Shown here: in pieces, positions 1-8,807 of the stretch
How the letters are laid out: every line of letters starts with the position of its first letter
Numbering within the stretch: position 1 is the stretch's first letter
Assembly (NCBI RefSeq): GCF_023206395.1
Contig: NZ_CP066149.1
Coordinates: 1,922,001-1,986,000, forward strand
Length of the DNA: 64,000 nucleotides
From: Vibrio sp. ED004
GTDB taxonomy: Bacteria > Pseudomonadota > Gammaproteobacteria > Enterobacterales > Vibrionaceae
Direction of reading: 5' to 3'
Translations under genes and position numbers: made by a program
The notes under the pieces: model-generated
Seen by the model: only the letters and a program-made list of their open reading frames with translations
Databases searched by the model: none
What the model was told of the DNA's origin: nothing

Positions 1-713
1 GTATTCGCACCAATATTGATGGCGCAGAGAATGTGATTAGTGCAGCTCTTGCGTGTGGTGTGAAAGATGTCGTTGCTCTATCGACCGATAAGGCATGTGC
101 ACCAATTAACTTGTATGGTGCGACAAAGCTTGCTTCAGATAAGCTCTTTGCTGCTGCAAATAATATTAAAGGTTCAAAAGACATTCGTTTTAGTGTCGTA
201 CGTTACGGCAATGTGATGGGCTCTCGTGGTTCGGTTATTCCATTCTTTATGCAGAAAAAAGAAGAAGGTGTACTGCCAATTACACATGAAGAGATGACGC
301 GTTTTAATATCTCTCTTCAAGATGGCGTGAATATGGTCATGTATGCACTTGAAAACCATTTGGGTGGTGAGATCTTTATTCCTAAGATCCCTTCATACAA
401 AATTCTAGACATCGCTGAAGCTATTGCGCCTGGCATGGCAACTAAGGTTGTAGGTATTCGCCCTGGTGAAAAACTTCATGAAGAAATGATTACTGATACT
501 GATTCTCTCAATACAATTGATTTAGGTCGTTATTACGCGATCCTTCCTTCTGTCTCTTTTACATACACAGAAGATGAGTACATGAATCATCATAAAGCTG
601 AAAAAGTACCGTTTGGCTTTAAATACAACTCAGGCACCAATACTGAGTGGGAAACGATTGAAGGTCTACGCGACTTAATCAAAGAACATGTTGACCCTAA
701 ATTTACAGTGTGA
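1..713 (+). CDS. pseB: UDP-GlcNAc 4,6-dehydratase (5-inverting), 5' end outside window
   Basis: The gene is cut by the window start; the frame is open from base 3 and ends with TGA at 711-713. PseB removes water from UDP-GlcNAc and inverts C5, the first step toward pseudaminic acid, in the cytoplasm. The visible part carries the short-chain dehydrogenase signature S-T-D-K-A followed by Y-G-A-T-K (Tyr and Lys of the catalytic site) in the INLYGATKLASDKLF context typical of PseB, not of the larger membrane-bound WbpM type. The N-terminal Rossmann part is missing. It overlaps pseC by four bases (GTGA), and the following genes complete the pathway, which supports the call. Confidence 0.93.
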   Translation, partial: IRTNIDGAENVISAALACGVKDVVALSTDKACAPINLYGATKLASDKLFAAANNIKGSKDIRFSVVRYGNVMGSRGSVIPFFMQKKEEGVLPITHEEMTRFNISLQDGVNMVMYALENHLGGEIFIPKIPSYKILDIAEAIAPGMATKVVGIRPGEKLHEEMITDTDSLNTIDLGRYYAILPSVSFTYTEDEYMNHHKAEKVPFGFKYNSGTNTEWETIEGLRDLIKEHVDPKFTV

Positions 714-1885
714 GTAAAACAGTGATTCCATACGGCAAGCAAGATATCAGTCAACAAGACATTGATAGTGTAGTTGATGTTCTTAAATCTGATTTCCTAA
801 CTCAGGGACCACAAGTTCCTGCGTTTGAAAAAGCGTTAACAGAACATACTGGTGCTCAGTATGCGTTAGCAGTGAATAGTGCAACCTCGGCTCTGCATAT
901 CGCTTGTTTGGCTTTAGGTTTGGGGGAAGGTGACTGGTTGTGGACAACGCCTGTTACTTTTGTTGCGTCTGCAAACTGTGGTCTTTATTGCGGAGCTAAA
1001 GTGGACTTTGTTGATATTGATTCAGCAACTTATAACATGTGCCCTAAAAAGCTAGAGCAAAAGCTAATTACTGCTAAAGCTACTGGAACTCTACCTAAAG
1101 TCGTTGTTCCTGTTCACTTATGTGGTCAGCCTTGTGATATGGAATCCATTGCTAAGCTAGCCAAAGAATACGGCTTTAAAGTCATTGAAGATGCTTCTCA
1201 TGCTATTGGTGGTCAATATCATGAACAACCAATCGGTAATTGTAAGTATTCTGATATTACAGTGTTCAGTTTTCACCCTGTAAAAATTGTCACAACGGCT
1301 GAAGGTGGTGCTGCATTAACGAACCAGAAAGAGCTAGCGGATAAAATGGCTCTCTTGCGCAGTCATGGTATTACACGAGATCCTGAAATGATGACGGAAG
1401 CTTCTCACGGTGGCTGGTATTACCAACAGGTTGATTTAGGTTTTAACTACCGCATGACAGAACTTCAAGCGGCATTGGGTGTCACGCAAATGCAACGTCT
1501 TGATGAATTTGTTGCGGCGCGCCATGTGTTGTCTAAGCGTTATAATCAAATGTTATCTGAATTACCTTTAGTTCTTCCTTATCAACTGGAAAAAACTTAT
1601 TCAGGTCTACATTTATTTGTAATCCGATTGAAGTTAGATGAGATATCATTAACTCATAAGCAAGTGTTTGAGGCTCTGCGTGAAAATGGTATCGGCGTTA
1701 ATTTGCATTACATACCGGTTCATACTCAGCCATATTACCAGGCTATGGGGTTTTCTGATGGCGATTTTCCTGCGTCAGAGCGTTACTATCAAGAAGCAAT
1801 CTCGCTTCCAATGTTCCACGGTATGACGGAAAAGCAACAGAATATGGTTGTTCATGTAATTACTAACATTTTGAATAGATACTAA
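710..1885 (+). CDS. pseC: UDP-4-amino-4,6-dideoxy-N-acetyl-beta-L-altrosamine transaminase
   Basis: This is a PLP-dependent sugar aminotransferase (DegT/DnrJ/EryC1 family, 391 aa, usual length) that aminates C4 of the PseB product. The PLP-binding lysine is K192 in SFHPVKIVTTAEGG; the family features N-S-A-T-S-A-L-H (56-63) and E-D-A-S-H-A (160-165) are visible. It starts at GTG inside the pseB stop, indicating translational coupling. The position between pseB and the other pse genes fixes the substrate; alone, the family could also act on other 4-keto sugars. Confidence 0.93.
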   Translation: MSKTVIPYGKQDISQQDIDSVVDVLKSDFLTQGPQVPAFEKALTEHTGAQYALAVNSATSALHIACLALGLGEGDWLWTTPVTFVASANCGLYCGAKVDFVDIDSATYNMCPKKLEQKLITAKATGTLPKVVVPVHLCGQPCDMESIAKLAKEYGFKVIEDASHAIGGQYHEQPIGNCKYSDITVFSFHPVKIVTTAEGGAALTNQKELADKMALLRSHGITRDPEMMTEASHGGWYYQQVDLGFNYRMTELQAALGVTQMQRLDEFVAARHVLSKRYNQMLSELPLVLPYQLEKTYSGLHLFVIRLKLDEISLTHKQVFEALRENGIGVNLHYIPVHTQPYYQAMGFSDGDFPASERYYQEAISLPMFHGMTEKQQNMVVHVITNILNRY

Positions 1886-1897
1886 ACAGGTTAGAAA

Positions 1898-3052
1898 ATG
1901 AAAAAAATCAAATATTGTACGAGTTGTATGTACCCAGAAACGAAGCCTGATTTATGGTTCAACGAACAAGGTAAGTGCAGCGCTTGTATCAACTTTGAAG
2001 AGCGCACTGAGATTGATTGGGAACAACGTAAAAACGAATTTGAAAATATTACAAATAAGTATAAATCTATTGATGGTTCTAACTACGATTGTATTATTCC
2101 GGTTAGTGGTGGCAAAGACAGTACTTATCAAGTAATCCGAGTTTTACAAGCTGGTCTTAACCCACTATGTGTTACTGCTGAGACTGATTCATTGTCAGAC
2201 ATTGGTCGCCGTAACCTTGAGAATCTAAAAAGGTTAGGTGTTGATCATGTTAACGTGACTACTAACCCCAAGATTCGTCGTAAGCTATCTCGTTTAGCAT
2301 TGCGCGAAGTTGGCGATATTCAATGGGCAGAACACGTTACAATTTTTACGATTCCTATCCAAGTTGCAGTCGAAAAAAATATCCCTCTAATTATTTGGGG
2401 TGAAAACTCTCAGCATGAATATGGCGGTCCAGCAGCAGCTGCTGAGAACAATGTGTTAGATCGTCGTTGGTTGGAAGAGTTTGGTGGTATGTTAGGCATG
2501 CGTATTACGGACTTAATTGGGCAAGACGATATTACTCGACGCGATCTTATTCCTTACTTCTACCCTTCTGATGAAGAATTGAAGCGGGTCGGTGTAACTG
2601 GTATTTTCCTTGGTTATTACTTTCCTTGGGATGGCTACAACAACACATTGGTTGCTCAAGCGTATGGTTTTGAAAGTTACCCAACTCCAACAGAGGGTAG
2701 CTTTGTTAATTATGAGAATTTAGATAATTATTATCACCGAGTACACGATTATTTCAAATACATTAAGTATGGTTTTGGGCGTGCTACCGATCAAGCGAAT
2801 AACCATATCCGACGTGGTCGATTAGATCGTAGAGATATTGTTGATTTCCTAAAAGATAACGATGGTAACTATCCAGATGTTTATTTAGGTCGTTCACTTG
2901 ATAGTGTCTTAGAAGAAATTGACATGTCTAAAGATGAATTCGATGAAATTTGTGACCGATTTACGAACAAAAAATTATTCAAAACTGATCGTAAAGGTAA
3001 CTTAGTGAGAGATGCTAAGGGCAATTTGACTAAACTGAATTACGATAATTAA
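1898..3052 (+). CDS. pseA: N-acetyl sugar amidotransferase (WbuX/PseA family)
   Basis: A 384-aa member of the N-acetyl sugar amidotransferase family (WbuX in E. coli, PseA in Campylobacter, WbpG in Pseudomonas), which converts an acetamido group on a sugar to an acetamidino group. An N-terminal CxxC...CxxC cluster (C7, C10, C27, C30) probably binds metal, and a PP-loop ATPase motif VSGGKDS lies at 69-75. It is followed directly by HisH-like and HisF-like genes, the invariable partners of this family, which supply ammonia. In this operon the likely substrate is a pseudaminic acid precursor or product; the exact substrate is inference. Confidence 0.88.
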   Translation: MKKIKYCTSCMYPETKPDLWFNEQGKCSACINFEERTEIDWEQRKNEFENITNKYKSIDGSNYDCIIPVSGGKDSTYQVIRVLQAGLNPLCVTAETDSLSDIGRRNLENLKRLGVDHVNVTTNPKIRRKLSRLALREVGDIQWAEHVTIFTIPIQVAVEKNIPLIIWGENSQHEYGGPAAAAENNVLDRRWLEEFGGMLGMRITDLIGQDDITRRDLIPYFYPSDEELKRVGVTGIFLGYYFPWDGYNNTLVAQAYGFESYPTPTEGSFVNYENLDNYYHRVHDYFKYIKYGFGRATDQANNHIRRGRLDRRDIVDFLKDNDGNYPDVYLGRSLDSVLEEIDMSKDEFDEICDRFTNKKLFKTDRKGNLVRDAKGNLTKLNYDN

Positions 3053-3067
3053 CTTACGGTTATAACT

Positions 3068-3682
3068 ATGACTATTTCAATAGTTGATTATGGTATGGGG
3101 AATATTGGCTCGGTAACTCGAGCCATATCTGCTTGTGGATTTAAATCTACCATAGCATCAACGGCGGAAGACATATTACAAGCGGATAAAATCATTTTAC
3201 CCGGTGTCGGTTCTTATACTAAAGCTATGTCTGAACTGAGAGCTCGTGGGCTGGAAGAAGCTATTATCGAGTCGGCCGTGGAGGATGAAATACCCGTCTT
3301 AGGCATCTGCCTAGGTATGCAAATTTTATCCACATTAGGTCATGAACATGGTGAAACTAAAGGTTTAGGGCTAATTCCGGGAGAAGTAATCCAGTTAACG
3401 CCACAAGATGCATTAGCTCGAGTCCCTCACGTAGGCTGGAATTCGGTTGAAGTATTATCACAATCGCCTTTGTTTGATGGTATACCTTCTGGGAGTGATT
3501 TCTATTTTGTGCATAGTTACCACTATCAAGCCGATGATGCATCAAATGTTTTAGCGAGTACTGAGCATGGTGGGAAGTTTACTTGTGCAGTACAGAAGGG
3601 TAATGTTTTTGGAATGCAGTTTCACCCAGAAAAAAGTCAGAAACTAGGGCTTAAATTATTGCAGAACTTTTTGGATCTTTAA
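3068..3682 (+). CDS. hisH: HisH-like glutamine amidotransferase subunit (WbuY type)
   Basis: A class I glutamine amidotransferase (204 aa) like the HisH subunit of imidazole glycerol phosphate synthase. The catalytic triad is intact: C81 in GICLGMQ, H186 and E188 in FHPEKS. It lies between the sugar amidotransferase and the HisF-like gene, two bases from the latter, without any other histidine genes. I infer it is the second, sugar-pathway copy that hydrolyses glutamine to deliver ammonia for acetamidino sugar formation. A true histidine-pathway role is unlikely from context. Confidence 0.87.
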   Translation: MTISIVDYGMGNIGSVTRAISACGFKSTIASTAEDILQADKIILPGVGSYTKAMSELRARGLEEAIIESAVEDEIPVLGICLGMQILSTLGHEHGETKGLGLIPGEVIQLTPQDALARVPHVGWNSVEVLSQSPLFDGIPSGSDFYFVHSYHYQADDASNVLASTEHGGKFTCAVQKGNVFGMQFHPEKSQKLGLKLLQNFLDL

Positions 3683-3684
3683 GT

Positions 3685-4440
3685 ATGTTGAAGCGGCGAA
3701 TTATTCCAACCATGCTGTATGCAGATTTTGGGTTGGTAAAAGGAGAGGGCTTTAATGCCTGGAGAAGAACGGGTTCTGTAATACAAACAGTTAAAATCTA
3801 TAATATGCGTAATGTAGATGAACTTGTGCTGCTTGACATTAATGCCACCAATGAAAGTCGTGAGCCTGATTATAAGCTTATCCATGACGTCGCAGATGAA
3901 TGCTTTATGCCTTTTTCGGTTGGTGGTGGAATTAAAACAGTTGAACAGATTCGCAAGGTATTGCTAGCTGGAGCTGATAAAGTGGTTCTCAATACGGCAG
4001 CTTTGGAAACTCCAGAGCTGATCAGAGAGGCTTCCGAAACATTTGGTAATCAGTGCATAGTTGTCTCTCTAGATGTAAAAAAAGTGGATGGTGAATACAA
4101 GGTATTTTCTCATTCGGGTAAAAAAAAGACGGCATACACGTTTGTAGACGCAGCGAAAATGGTTGAGTCTTATGGTGCTGGTGAGCTTTTAGTAACTCGT
4201 ATTGAAATTGATGGCACAATGGCGGGCTATGATAATGAACTTCTTAAACTGGCTGTAGACAGTGTCAGTATCCCTGTTATAGGGGGAGGAGGAGCAAAAG
4301 ACTATCAAGATATGCATCATGCCTTTGATCATTCTGGTGTCGATGCCTTAGCTGCCGCTGCGATATTCCATTTTACAGAACAAACTCCCAATGAGGCGAA
4401 GAGCTATCTTGCTCAGCAAGGGATCAGTGTTAGGAATTAA
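3685..4440 (+). CDS. wbuZ: HisF-like protein of sugar amidation (WbuZ type)
   Basis: A 251-aa TIM-barrel protein homologous to HisF. One of the two catalytic aspartates of authentic HisF is missing: the position equal to D11 is L11 (RIIPTMLYADFG, where true HisF has CLDV), while D130 is kept (VSLDVKK). This suggests it no longer makes imidazole glycerol phosphate and instead forms the ammonia-channelling partner of the HisH-like subunit for the sugar amidotransferase. That fits the WbuZ clade, always found with WbuX and WbuY in saccharide loci. It starts two bases after hisH. Confidence 0.85.
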   Translation: MLKRRIIPTMLYADFGLVKGEGFNAWRRTGSVIQTVKIYNMRNVDELVLLDINATNESREPDYKLIHDVADECFMPFSVGGGIKTVEQIRKVLLAGADKVVLNTAALETPELIREASETFGNQCIVVSLDVKKVDGEYKVFSHSGKKKTAYTFVDAAKMVESYGAGELLVTRIEIDGTMAGYDNELLKLAVDSVSIPVIGGGGAKDYQDMHHAFDHSGVDALAAAAIFHFTEQTPNEAKSYLAQQGISVRN

Positions 4441-4442
4441 TA

Positions 4443-5126
4443 ATGAAAATTGCAATTATCCCTGCACGTGGTGGCAGTAAACGCATTCCTCGTAAAAACA
4501 TTAAACCTTTTCATGGTAAACCTATGATTGCTTACTCTATTGAAGCGGCGGTTGCTTCGGGGTGCTTTGATAAGGTCATTGTTTCTACGGATGATACTGA
4601 GATCGCTGAGGTGGCTGAGCAGTATGGTGCAGAGGTACCTTTTTTACGCCCGGCTAACATATCTGATGATTATGCGACGACGATGGATGTGATGCATCAC
4701 GCTATTACTTGGTGCATGGATAATGGCTGGACTGTAGATGCGGTTTGTTGTTTGTACGCGACCGCTCCTTTTGTAACGCCGGAATATCTTAAACAAGGTT
4801 TCGATAAGTTAAATAAAGGCTTATTTGAGTTTGTTTTTAGTGCTGCGACTTTTCCATTTCCGATTCAAAGAGCGATCAAAATTTCATCAGGAGGAGCTGT
4901 GTCAATGTTTTCTCCTGAAAATGAACAAGCCCGCTCTCAAGATCTAGAAGAAGCCTATCATGATGCTGGTCAATTCTATTGGGGAAAGGCCGATGCGTTT
5001 TTAGAGAAAAAAGCAATATTCGCGGATCATTCTAGTGTCGTTCTGTTACCTAGAAGTAGAGTTCAAGATATTGACACTAATGAAGATTGGGATCTGGCTG
5101 AGGCATTATACTCAGCTTTAAAATAA
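4443..5126 (+). CDS. pseF: Pseudaminic acid cytidylyltransferase
   Basis: A 227-aa CMP-nonulosonate synthetase that activates pseudaminic acid with CTP. The CMP-sugar synthetase signature PARGGSKRIPRKNI sits at residues 7-20, with further family features such as STDDTEIAEVA. It lies two bases after wbuZ. NeuA-type enzymes for sialic or legionaminic acid share the fold; the surrounding pseB/C/G/I genes decide for the PseF assignment. Confidence 0.92.
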   Translation: MKIAIIPARGGSKRIPRKNIKPFHGKPMIAYSIEAAVASGCFDKVIVSTDDTEIAEVAEQYGAEVPFLRPANISDDYATTMDVMHHAITWCMDNGWTVDAVCCLYATAPFVTPEYLKQGFDKLNKGLFEFVFSAATFPFPIQRAIKISSGGAVSMFSPENEQARSQDLEEAYHDAGQFYWGKADAFLEKKAIFADHSSVVLLPRSRVQDIDTNEDWDLAEALYSALK

Positions 5127-5136
5127 TTAGGGTTTT

Positions 5137-6636
5137 ATGATAGTTATCTTTAGAGCGGATGCTTCAGTTTGGGTTGGTAGCGGTCATATCATGCGCTGTT
5201 TAGTACTTGCAGATGCATTGAAAAACCTCGGTCATTCAATCTCTTTTGCATGTTTACCACAGCCAGGCGACATGATCTCATACATTGAAGAGCGTGGCTT
5301 TCAGGTAATAAAGTTAAATCCGCCTAAGGAACCTAGTGAGCCTAAGCATGATGCCGATTATGAGGCTTGGCTGCAAAGACCAAGTTCTGAGGATGCGCTA
5401 GACTTTATCCAAATGGTAGGCAGTGCTGATTTAGTGGTAACGGATCATTATGCTATTAGCAACCAGTGGCAACAGCTTGTTAGGCAATCAATGAGCTGCT
5501 TTTTAGTCGCTATTGATGACTTGGTTCGAGAGCATGATGCTGATTTAATTGTCGATCAAACTCTTGGGCGTAAGCCTGTTGAATACTCAGGTTCTGCCCG
5601 AGCTTTAGTGGGAAGTGAGTATGCGATATTAGCCCCAAGGTTTGCTTCATTGAGAGAGCTCGCTTACATGCGGGTACTCCCTGAAACTAGACCTAAAGTT
5701 CTCATATCTATGGGGGGAATAGACAACCCCAATGCAACTTTAAAGTCATTAAAAAGCCTTGTTGGTAAAGTCTGTGCTGATTTTACGGTGTTGCTAAGCC
5801 CGAGAGCACCACACTACCAGCAGGTTAAGTCATGGTGTGACTTACACAGTAATGTCCAACATCAAGATTTTGAGGCTGATATGGCTAGTTTAATGCTTAA
5901 GTATGATATAGCGATTGGGGCGCCTGGAACAACAAGTTGGGAGCGGGCTTGTCTTGGTCTACCTAGCATTTTGATACCATTGGCTGATAATCAAAAAACG
6001 ATCTGTACTCAACTGCTTCAGCATAAAGCTATTTTGAAAGTCTCTTTGGAAGATATTGAATCCCAGCTATTAGTGACCTATCAACAGGCAATGGGTCAAT
6101 GGCATGAGCTGTTTATGTCGAATCTAAAACTGTGTGATGGCTTAGGGACTCGAAGGTTAGTCCTAGAAATTCAGCAGCTTATTGAACCAAGTGATCATTC
6201 AAATCTACAGCTTGCATTTGCAACTTATGAGGACATCAAAACCGTTTATGATTGGCAATGCCACCCTAAAACTCGTGAATTTGCATTGAATACTGATATT
6301 CCTACATGGGAAGATCACCAAAGCTGGATGAAGCGAAAGCTAGCCACAACCACTGACTTTTTTTATCTTGTTGAAGATAAAATAACAGGAAAAAGGTTAG
6401 GTGTATTACGATTAGATAAAACGGAACCTAAGAATTATCTAGTATCAATTTTTGTTGCCCCTGAAGCTTACGGTTTAGGCGTCGCAACTGCGGCATTAAA
6501 AATGGCTGATGTCATCCACCCAGATCTGACATTACATGCCACTGTATTAGAATGTAATAAAGCTTCTCAGAAGCTGTTCAAAAAAGCGAACTATACACAG
6601 AAAAATTCTGAGACGTTTATTCGTAACCCAATTTAA
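5137..6636 (+). CDS. pseG: PseG hydrolase fused to a PseH-like N-acetyltransferase
   Basis: A 499-aa two-domain protein. Residues 1 to about 345 match PseG, which cleaves UDP from the 2,4-diacetamido altropyranose sugar: GSGHIMRC at 14-21 holds the conserved His17, and GAPGTTSWERACLGLP is a GT-B-like nucleotide site. From about residue 350 a GNAT acetyltransferase follows, with an acetyl-CoA loop like FVAPEAYGLGVATAAL. In most pse operons PseH is a separate N-acetyltransferase acting just before PseG; no other pseH is in the window, so the C-terminal half probably supplies it. A ribosome site AGGG precedes the ATG. Confidence 0.88.
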   Translation: MIVIFRADASVWVGSGHIMRCLVLADALKNLGHSISFACLPQPGDMISYIEERGFQVIKLNPPKEPSEPKHDADYEAWLQRPSSEDALDFIQMVGSADLVVTDHYAISNQWQQLVRQSMSCFLVAIDDLVREHDADLIVDQTLGRKPVEYSGSARALVGSEYAILAPRFASLRELAYMRVLPETRPKVLISMGGIDNPNATLKSLKSLVGKVCADFTVLLSPRAPHYQQVKSWCDLHSNVQHQDFEADMASLMLKYDIAIGAPGTTSWERACLGLPSILIPLADNQKTICTQLLQHKAILKVSLEDIESQLLVTYQQAMGQWHELFMSNLKLCDGLGTRRLVLEIQQLIEPSDHSNLQLAFATYEDIKTVYDWQCHPKTREFALNTDIPTWEDHQSWMKRKLATTTDFFYLVEDKITGKRLGVLRLDKTEPKNYLVSIFVAPEAYGLGVATAALKMADVIHPDLTLHATVLECNKASQKLFKKANYTQKNSETFIRNPI

Positions 6637-6646
6637 TGAGATTCTG

Positions 6647-7696
6647 ATGAAACCATACATTTCAATTGACGGTCGAAACATAGGCCCTGACTACGCTCCT
6701 TATATTATTGCTGAATTATCAGCAAATCATAATGGTGACATTAATCGCGCTTTCCAGATAATGGAAGAAGCGAAGAAATCAGGTGCTGATGCGATTAAGC
6801 TGCAAACCTATACTCATGAAACGATCACTATGGATTGCGATAGTGAAGAGTTTCAAATTCATGGGGGGTTATGGGATGGGCAGACGCTTTATAATCTTTA
6901 TAAGGGTGCTCATATGCCATGGGAGTGGCATAAGCCGTTATTTGAAAAGGCAAAAGAACTTGGGATTACTATTTTCAGTTCTCCATTTGATTTTACAGCC
7001 ATCGATTTATTAGAATCATTAGATGCTCCTGCGTATAAAATAGCCTCATTTGAAGTCATTGATTTGCCTCTTATTAAGCGTGTTGCTCAAACAGGTAAAC
7101 CGATGATCATTTCAACAGGAATGGCTAATAAAGAAGAAATTGCAGAAGCTATAAAAACCGCAAGAGATAATGGCTGCAAAGAGTTAGTTGTACTGCATTG
7201 CGTGAGTGGTTATCCAGCACCGGCTGAGCAGTACAATTTAAAAACCATTGCCGATATTGCAGAGCGGTTTGATGTTTTATCCGGTCTTTCAGACCACACG
7301 ATTGATAACGCTACTGCAATAGCATCAGTTACGTTAGGTGCATGCTTGATAGAGAAACATGTCACTATGGATCGTAACGGTGGTGGTGCTGATGATAGTT
7401 TTTCTCTTGAACCCCATGAACTTACAGCATTATGTAAAGATACAAAAACAGCGTGGCAAGCAATAGGTAAAGTCAATTACGAAAGAACGGAAGCTGAAAA
7501 AGGGAATGTTAAGTTCCGCCGTTCTTTATATGTAGTAAAAGACATTCAAGTTGGTGAGGTACTTAGTCCTGATAATGTACGGAGTATTCGACCTGGTTTT
7601 GGTTTAGCTCCTAAGTTTTACGATGAAGTTATGGGGAAAAAAGCAACAATTGAGATCACTGCCGGTACCCCGGTGTCTTTTCAAATCATTGAGTAG
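6647..7696 (+). CDS. pseI: Pseudaminic acid synthase
   Basis: A 349-aa NeuB-family enzyme that condenses the free 6-deoxy sugar with phosphoenolpyruvate to give pseudaminic acid. AELSANHNGD (22-31) begins the TIM-barrel, GLSDHTI is the typical late barrel motif, and an SAF (antifreeze-like) domain occupies about 285-349. It is the last + strand gene of the operon. Its stop overlaps the tail of the convergent sialyltransferase-like gene by 11 bases, and I see no terminator between them. Legionaminate synthase is the main alternative, disfavoured by the PseB/PseC/PseG neighbours. Confidence 0.92.
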   Translation: MKPYISIDGRNIGPDYAPYIIAELSANHNGDINRAFQIMEEAKKSGADAIKLQTYTHETITMDCDSEEFQIHGGLWDGQTLYNLYKGAHMPWEWHKPLFEKAKELGITIFSSPFDFTAIDLLESLDAPAYKIASFEVIDLPLIKRVAQTGKPMIISTGMANKEEIAEAIKTARDNGCKELVVLHCVSGYPAPAEQYNLKTIADIAERFDVLSGLSDHTIDNATAIASVTLGACLIEKHVTMDRNGGGADDSFSLEPHELTALCKDTKTAWQAIGKVNYERTEAEKGNVKFRRSLYVVKDIQVGEVLSPDNVRSIRPGFGLAPKFYDEVMGKKATIEITAGTPVSFQIIE

Positions 7697-8807
7697 ATAA
7701 CTGCTTTATTTTGGATAGCTGGATAGAGATTATCTCTTGAAGGCTTTCTCTATTTTTTTCATAGTCTGAAAGCACTTCCATATAATTTGATACCTTATCA
7801 TCCGGTATTAGATTATAGACATTACAATACTCTTCCATTCCAATACCCACAGATGAATTTATTGTAATAATATTAGTTTTCTCGGTGCTTGATAACAAAT
7901 ATAGTTCTAAAGGAAGTTTATTCGATAAAAAGATCGCACCTTCATTTTCTATGCTTAGGTAATCACTTCTTTTCTCTAGAGGGTGGAGCTTTAAAACCGG
8001 TGTTAGCCCTTTCTCTCTGCTAAGTAAAATAATAATTTTATAGATATCTAGAAAGAAGTTATCGCTTATTAGTTTATCTTTGATCTCGGTGAACACTGGT
8101 TGTGTGGCAATAATTAGTCCGTTATCAGAGAAACTAGGTTCTTCTTTGAATCTAAAACAGGTTTTAATGGAATCGACGATAGCTTTATCTTTAGATAACA
8201 TTAACCTCTTGCCTTTGTGCATGATGCTTTTGGGTAGGTTGTTAGGATGAATAGCATAGACTTCTTTACATTGGTCTTTTTCACCAAAAACATAATATTT
8301 AGGCTGTTTTCCTTGGATATACCTCAGCACTTGCTTAGGTTTTGACTCAATTTTATGTTCAATATAATTACCCATTCCATCTTCAAGCATAGAGTAAGAT
8401 TTACTTAACAATCTAAATAGTCGAGACATTTTATTGTTATCGTTAAAAAGAAATAGAGTATTGATAGTAAAATCAAAATCTAGGTTATCATCATACGTTT
8501 TAAATAAATCAACTAAATTACATTGTGTAGACTTTGATATCGAAAGGCCACGTAGTGAGCAAAACAAGATAAACCTTCCAATTAAACCACTTTTCTTTAT
8601 GTGTTTAACTAATGACTTCCTGTTGACTAATATCAAATTTATGTTTTTAGGGGTTTGTGTTGTGTCTATTTGTAGTGGATCTATATTTTGAAAATCATAG
8701 AAAAACACTATAACAGCTTGCTTTTTATTCTCTTGAGCTTTATATAGACTAAATAATAAATGCCTTACAGTGGAGCAGATATATATATCTTTATGTCGTG
8801 CTTTCAT
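7686..8807 (-). CDS. Bacterial sialyltransferase-like protein, candidate pseudaminyltransferase
   Basis: A 373-aa protein that carries in order the three short motifs of bacterial sialyltransferases (GT38/GT52/GT80 type): an acidic-acidic-Gly motif (E142-D143-G144 in LEDGMGN), an HP motif (H275-P276 in LKLHPL) and paired serines (S318-S319 in INSSVGIGMEE). These families use CMP-activated nonulosonic acids. Placed tail to tail with pseI and overlapping the O-antigen ligase gene by 17 bases, it is a strong candidate for the enzyme that puts pseudaminic acid on LPS. The ATG at 8807 is chosen over an upstream TTG (8834) because AAGGGA sits seven bases before it. The exact donor and acceptor are inference. 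Confidence 0.7.
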   Translation of the reverse strand: MKARHKDIYICSTVRHLLFSLYKAQENKKQAVIVFFYDFQNIDPLQIDTTQTPKNINLILVNRKSLVKHIKKSGLIGRFILFCSLRGLSISKSTQCNLVDLFKTYDDNLDFDFTINTLFLFNDNNKMSRLFRLLSKSYSMLEDGMGNYIEHKIESKPKQVLRYIQGKQPKYYVFGEKDQCKEVYAIHPNNLPKSIMHKGKRLMLSKDKAIVDSIKTCFRFKEEPSFSDNGLIIATQPVFTEIKDKLISDNFFLDIYKIIILLSREKGLTPVLKLHPLEKRSDYLSIENEGAIFLSNKLPLELYLLSSTEKTNIITINSSVGIGMEEYCNVYNLIPDDKVSNYMEVLSDYEKNRESLQEIISIQLSKIKQLSTQ

